From assembly GCF_030719295.1 (NCBI RefSeq), contig NZ_CP120997.1, positions 7,016,001 through 7,080,000 of the forward strand: DNA of 64,000 nucleotides, written 5' to 3'. Shown here piece by piece: positions 60,751 through 64,000 of the stretch (the first letter of the stretch is position 1; each line of letters begins with the position of its first letter). Origin of the DNA: Streptomyces sp. Mut1 (lineage in GTDB: Bacteria > Actinomycetota > Actinomycetes > Streptomycetales > Streptomycetaceae). The position numbers were made by a program, and so were the translations under genes. The notes under the pieces are model-generated. The model was not told the origin of the DNA and did no database searches. It worked only from the letters and a program-made list of their open reading frames with translations.

Positions 60751-61635
60751 TCAGCCGCCCGCCGCGGCGGCCGGGGACAGCGGCAGCGCGGCCGGTACGC
60801 GCTCCAGCACCCCGCCCGCGAAGACGTCGTACAGCGGCAGCGTCTCCAGATGCACATAGCCGATGTGGCAGTCGCAGACGGCGAGCGGGCAGGCCCTCGG
60901 CCCCAGCGCCCGGCGGTAGCTGCCGTCGTACAGATTGCCCAGCTCGGCCCGGACGAAGTGGCAGCGGCGCACCGTCCCGTTCCCGTCCACCGAGATCACC
61001 GACTCACCGGTCCGGCAGGGCAGCCCCGCCGAGCGGTGCGGATGACGGCTGTACGGGAACAGCGGGTCGATCGCCGTCCACCGGCCGGCCTCCTCGTCCG
61101 TGTAGGTGTGTCCCTCGGCGGCGTTCACCCAGAGATAGACCTCGTCCGCCAGGGCCGCGCGCAGCCGCCGCGCCTCACCGAGATGGGCCTCCAGCCCCAC
61201 CACCCCGACGCTGTGGCGCACCCCGAGGTCCCGCAGCTCCGCGCACCGGGCGAGGAAACGCTCGTACGGTGTCTGCCCCGGGTGGTACGTGCACCACAGC
61301 GCGATCCGCTCACGGGCCGCCGCGGGCGCCTCGGCCAGCCACCGTGTCCGCCCGCCGAGGTTCGTCTGGATCGCGACCCGGCGCACCTGCGGCAGCCCGG
61401 CCAGCTCCACGATCGCCCGGCGGTACCAGGAGCGCACCAGCCCCTCGCCCCACGGCGTGAACAGCACCGAGATCCGGTCCCCGGTCTGCTCCGCCACCCA
61501 CGCCGTGAACCGCTCCAGCGCCGCCCGGTCGGCCCGCAACTGCTCCCGGCTGTCGCGCCGCTTGGCGAACGGGCAGTACGGGCAGTCGTAGTCGCACGAG
61601 GCGAGCGGGCCCCGGTAGAGAATCGTCAGGTCCAC
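60751..61635 (-). CDS. STM4011 family radical SAM protein
   Basis: A 294-residue radical SAM protein. The cluster-binding cysteines are C14, C18 and C21 in ASCDYDCPYCPFAKR; NAAEGHTYTDEEAG and a later Cys-rich end (ACPLAVCDCHIGY) are typical of STM4011. It is the last gene of a minus-strand operon whose members (STM4014, 4013, 4012) follow in order upstream. Seven bases separate it from STM4012. The reaction is unknown; a second cluster site in the C-terminal cysteines is likely. Confidence 0.88.
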   Translation of the reverse strand: MDLTILYRGPLASCDYDCPYCPFAKRRDSREQLRADRAALERFTAWVAEQTGDRISVLFTPWGEGLVRSWYRRAIVELAGLPQVRRVAIQTNLGGRTRWLAEAPAAARERIALWCTYHPGQTPYERFLARCAELRDLGVRHSVGVVGLEAHLGEARRLRAALADEVYLWVNAAEGHTYTDEEAGRWTAIDPLFPYSRHPHRSAGLPCRTGESVISVDGNGTVRRCHFVRAELGNLYDGSYRRALGPRACPLAVCDCHIGYVHLETLPLYDVFAGGVLERVPAALPLSPAAAAGG

Positions 61636-61642
61636 GGATGAC

Positions 61643-62998
61643 TCACTTCAGCTCGTACGCGGCCATCGCGGCCCGCACGGCGGGGGAGAAGAGCTCGGGG
61701 CCCAGCGCGTCGGAGTACGCGAGCCCCTCGGACGACAGCCGCAGCAGCCCCTCGGCCGGCGCCGCCGCGTCCAGCCAGCCCCGGGCCTCGAACCGGGCCA
61801 GCTCCGCGGGGAAGTCCTCGTACGGGGAGGTGCCGAACCGCTCGCGGTAGCCGGACAGGGGCATGCCATCGGCCTGGAGCACCGACTGGAGGAGATGACG
61901 GCGGCGCGCCTCGTCCCCGTCGGTGTACCGCCCGACCTCGGCGCGCGAGAAGTCGGCGGTGGCCGTGTAGGCGTCGATGATCCCGCGCACCTCGCCCATC
62001 CGCACCGCGTAGTCGAAGGAGTAGTGCAGGCGCGAGGTGTAGGAGCGGGCGCCGCAGCCCAGGCCGATCATGCCGTCGGTCTGGCAGGCGTGGTCGTCGG
62101 GGCCGTCCGTGCGCGGGGCGTCGGCGCGACGGAACATCCGCATCGACACCTGCTCGTAGCCCCGGGCGAGAAGGTGGTCGCGGCCGGCCCGGTAGAGGCG
62201 CAGGCGCTGCTCGTCCCAGGCCGGGTCGGCCGCACCGGCGGAGAGCCGGTCCAGTGGGGTCAGCGGACGCACGTACAGCGGGTAGAGATACAGCTCCTCG
62301 GGCCGCCAGCGCAGCGCCGTGTCCAGCGAGGTGCGCCAGCTCCGCTCGGTCTGGCCGTCGATGCCGTAGATCAGGTCGATGTTGAGGACGGGTATGGAGG
62401 TGTCCCGGATCAGGCCGAGGGCGCGCTCGACGTCGGCGGCGCGCTGCGGGCGCACCGCCGCGCGGGCCTCGGCCTCCACGAAGCTCTGCACACCGATGCT
62501 GATCCTGGTCGTGCCCCGCTCGGCGAGGACGGCCAGCCGGTCGGCGGTGGCGGTCGACGGGGACGTCTCCACCGACAGCGGCACCGACCGCAGATCGGCG
62601 CCCATGCGCTTCTCGGCGATGTCGCACAGCCGCTCCAGCTCCCCGGCCTCCAGGAAGGTGGGCGTGCCGCCGCCGAACGCCGCCGCGGCGAACCGGACCG
62701 GCTCCCCGTCGCCCAGCGCGTCCCGCACCGCGCCCGCCTGCCGGTCCAGCGCGTCGAGATACCGCGAGGCCGGCTCGCCGGGCGCGCCGATCCGGGTGAA
62801 GAGATTGCAGAACCCGCAGCGGACCTCGCAGAACGGGATGTGCAGATAGAGGGAGAGCGCGTCCTTGCGTTCCCCCGCCCACAGCTCGCTCAGCGCCGGC
62901 CGTCCGCCGGGGACTTCGGCGAGCGGGCGGTACGCCGTCTTGTGCGGATAGGCGTACACATAGCTCTGGTACGGGCGGACGGTCTGTGGCGTGGTCAT
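61643..62998 (-). CDS. STM4012 family radical SAM protein (HemW-like)
   Basis: A 451-residue radical SAM protein with YLHIPFCEVRCGFCNLF (C57, C61, C64), FGGGTPTFLEAGEL, and VETSPSTATADRL, as in HemW/HemN. The HemN-type C-terminal substrate-binding part is present (GLGCGARSYTS). In the STM401x cluster it is distinct from coproporphyrinogen oxidase. It overlaps STM4013 by four bases (ATGA). Its substrate is unknown. Confidence 0.9.
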   Translation of the reverse strand: MTTPQTVRPYQSYVYAYPHKTAYRPLAEVPGGRPALSELWAGERKDALSLYLHIPFCEVRCGFCNLFTRIGAPGEPASRYLDALDRQAGAVRDALGDGEPVRFAAAAFGGGTPTFLEAGELERLCDIAEKRMGADLRSVPLSVETSPSTATADRLAVLAERGTTRISIGVQSFVEAEARAAVRPQRAADVERALGLIRDTSIPVLNIDLIYGIDGQTERSWRTSLDTALRWRPEELYLYPLYVRPLTPLDRLSAGAADPAWDEQRLRLYRAGRDHLLARGYEQVSMRMFRRADAPRTDGPDDHACQTDGMIGLGCGARSYTSRLHYSFDYAVRMGEVRGIIDAYTATADFSRAEVGRYTDGDEARRRHLLQSVLQADGMPLSGYRERFGTSPYEDFPAELARFEARGWLDAAAPAEGLLRLSSEGLAYSDALGPELFSPAVRAAMAAYELK

Positions 62999-63864
62999 CG
63001 TGCGGTCCCCGGTTCCAGGAAGAAATGGGCGTACGGAACGGTCCAGACGGACGCGTGGCCGAGCCGGTGACCCGTGTAGCCGTCGTCGCCGTACGCCGTG
63101 CCGTGGTCGGAGCAGACGATGGCGAAGGCGCGGCGGCGGCTGCTCGCGGCGGCGAAGAGCCGGCCGATGTGCGCGTCGACGTACTCCAGGGCCGCGGCGT
63201 GCGTGTCACGGCTGTCCCCGGCATCACGGGTCGCCCCGGCGCGGTGGAACCAGTTCGGCTGGTGCAGCGCGGAGACGTTGACGAACAGGAAGAGCCGCTG
63301 ACCGGGCGGCAGCGCGGCGACCACCTGCTCGGCCCTGCGCACCTGCGCCTCGAACGAGGTGGGCGAGGCGACGCCGAACTCCGGCTCCCAGTGCGCCTCC
63401 TGGAACATCCCCGGCAGCACCGAGCCGAGCGGCCCCCGCTGGTTGAAGAATCCGACACCGCCGACGCACACCGTGCGGTACCCCTCCTTCGCCAGTCCCG
63501 AGACCAGGTCCGGGGTGTCGAACACGAAGGTGCGCTCCGCCGTCGTCTCGCTGCCGGCGAACCGGGCGGCGAACAGCCTGGGATGCGGCCCCGGCGTGGC
63601 GGGGGTGGGCAGGAACCCCGCGAAGATCGCCTGATGGGAGGCGTAGGTGAAGCTGCCCGGGGCATGCCGCTCCTCCCAGGCACCCCCCGGCAGGTGGCGG
63701 GCCAGATGCGGGATGCGCCCGGCGGCGGCGAGCTCCGCCGCCACGTCGTACCGCAGGGTGTCCAGGGTGACGAGCAGCAGGTCGTGGCTGCCCACGACCT
63801 CGCTCATGTCGGGGTCCGGGGCGTCCGCGACGCCGGGGGAGGGCTCAGGGGGCAGGGGTGACAC
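62995..63864 (-). CDS. STM4013/SEN3800 family hydrolase (sulfatase/phosphatase-like)
   Basis: A 289-residue protein of the alkaline phosphatase superfamily: LLLVTLDTLRYDVA near the N-terminus (metal Asp), HAPGSFTYASHQAIFAGFLPT (nucleophile Ser/Thr region) and IVCSDHGTAYGDDGYTGHRLGH (metal Asp/His). It is probably a phospho- or sulfo-hydrolase. It starts at a GTG inside the STM4014 gene end. It pairs with two radical SAM proteins in a conserved cluster. Confidence 0.88.
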   Translation of the reverse strand: MSPLPPEPSPGVADAPDPDMSEVVGSHDLLLVTLDTLRYDVAAELAAAGRIPHLARHLPGGAWEERHAPGSFTYASHQAIFAGFLPTPATPGPHPRLFAARFAGSETTAERTFVFDTPDLVSGLAKEGYRTVCVGGVGFFNQRGPLGSVLPGMFQEAHWEPEFGVASPTSFEAQVRRAEQVVAALPPGQRLFLFVNVSALHQPNWFHRAGATRDAGDSRDTHAAALEYVDAHIGRLFAAASSRRRAFAIVCSDHGTAYGDDGYTGHRLGHASVWTVPYAHFFLEPGTAR

Positions 63865-64000
63865 GGGTGTTCCTTGCTCGGTTCAGTACGGCGGCGACCT
63901 GCGCCGCGTAGGTGTCCAGGCCCTCGGCTCCGCTGCCGGGCAGGCCGGTCAGCCGCGGCAGCAGATCGCCGAAGGCGTTGACCTCGCCGACGGAGAAGCG
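63845..64000 (-). CDS. STM4014 family protein, C-terminal part (cut by window edge)
   Basis: Only the last 51 residues are visible: RFSVGEVNAFGDLLPRLTG, then GLDTYAAQVAAVLNRA. This matches the end of STM4014, an ATP-grasp-like family. It is the first visible gene of the operon, overlapping STM4013 by 20 bases. Its N-terminal part lies beyond 64000. Confidence 0.75.
   Translation of the reverse strand, partial: RFSVGEVNAFGDLLPRLTGLPGSGAEGLDTYAAQVAAVLNRARNTRVTPAP

Noticed and set aside
61643..62998. Calling the HemW-like protein a coproporphyrinogen III oxidase
   Set aside because: The HemN-like core is shared, but the operon with STM4011, STM4013 and STM4014 relatives identifies it as STM4012.
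1..64000. tRNA, rRNA, insertion sequences, integrases and phage genes
   Set aside because: None were recognised on either strand; there is no transposase or integrase motif in any supported gene.

Overview
The window is high-GC actinobacterial DNA, almost certainly from a Streptomyces chromosome. Genes are densely packed with ATGA/GTGA start-stop overlaps, GTG and TTG starts are frequent, and intergenic hairpins are very GC-rich. The gene content is also typical of Streptomyces: a complete hopanoid locus, a type I IPP isomerase, a ZitB-like zinc exporter, a DUF6126-like mini-protein and a c-di-AMP riboswitch in front of a LysM/M23 peptidase. All functions below are read from sequence and remembered family knowledge; no database search was run.

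1-16 kb is an accessory catabolic region. The first genes (minus strand) are a meta-cleavage-type hydratase/decarboxylase and a 2-hydroxymuconic-semialdehyde-type aldehyde dehydrogenase. Divergent from them are an MHS-family transporter and a type B carboxylesterase, then a phosphotransferase and a LysR regulator. Next comes a tightly coupled run: a degenerate ABC ATPase, a xylose-isomerase-like TIM barrel protein, two amidohydrolases (one without its HxH metal motif), and a second MHS transporter paralogous to the first. A TetR regulator and an MpaB/DUF2236 protein close the region. The substrate is not known; it looks like import and ring or amide processing of a small organic compound.

16-31 kb holds mixed single genes: a LacI regulator, a secreted M14 carboxypeptidase, a BCCT transporter, a D-amino-acid oxidase-like flavoprotein, an ABC-F ATPase, a GntR regulator with two clear palindromic operators next to a cytosine-deaminase-like amidohydrolase, a Tex RNA-binding protein, a SalK/SCO6745-like protein and a GlxA-type AraC regulator followed by a DJ-1/PfpI protein. 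Several short tandem repeats sit at gene ends here.

31-42 kb: an enoyl-CoA hydratase, an anti-sigma-type ATPase, idi, a GNAT acetyltransferase and a ZitB-like zinc exporter, then a seven-gene plus-strand cluster (35.0-42.1 kb). That cluster has two CDP-alcohol phosphatidyltransferases, a nucleotidyltransferase, a glycerol-1-phosphate-dehydrogenase-like enzyme, a GT2 glycosyltransferase and a TagG/TagH-like exporter. It reads as a pathway that builds and exports a polyol-phosphate lipid or wall glycopolymer. Its first gene appears to start at CTG.

42.5-54.3 kb is the hopanoid operon: hpnC, hpnD, a 45-residue mini-gene, hpnE, polyprenyl diphosphate synthase, shc, hpnG-like, hpnH, dxs and an hpnO-like aminotransferase. 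Farnesyl diphosphate is turned into squalene by HpnCDE, cyclised by Shc, extended with adenosine by HpnH, trimmed by HpnG and aminated by HpnO; Dxs feeds the MEP pathway. No ispG is present between hpnH and dxs, where a strong hairpin sits instead. A cupin-type XRE regulator with its own inverted-repeat operator and a small membrane protein follow.

55-64 kb: a tyrosine/serine phosphatase, a GH36 alpha-galactosidase, the riboswitch-controlled LysM/M23 peptidase, an SGNH hydrolase and, at the right edge on the minus strand, a four-gene STM4014-STM4013-STM4012-STM4011 operon (two radical SAM proteins, a sulfatase-like hydrolase and a partial STM4014). This operon is widely conserved and, as far as I know, of unknown function; it is the best candidate for an undescribed system in the window.
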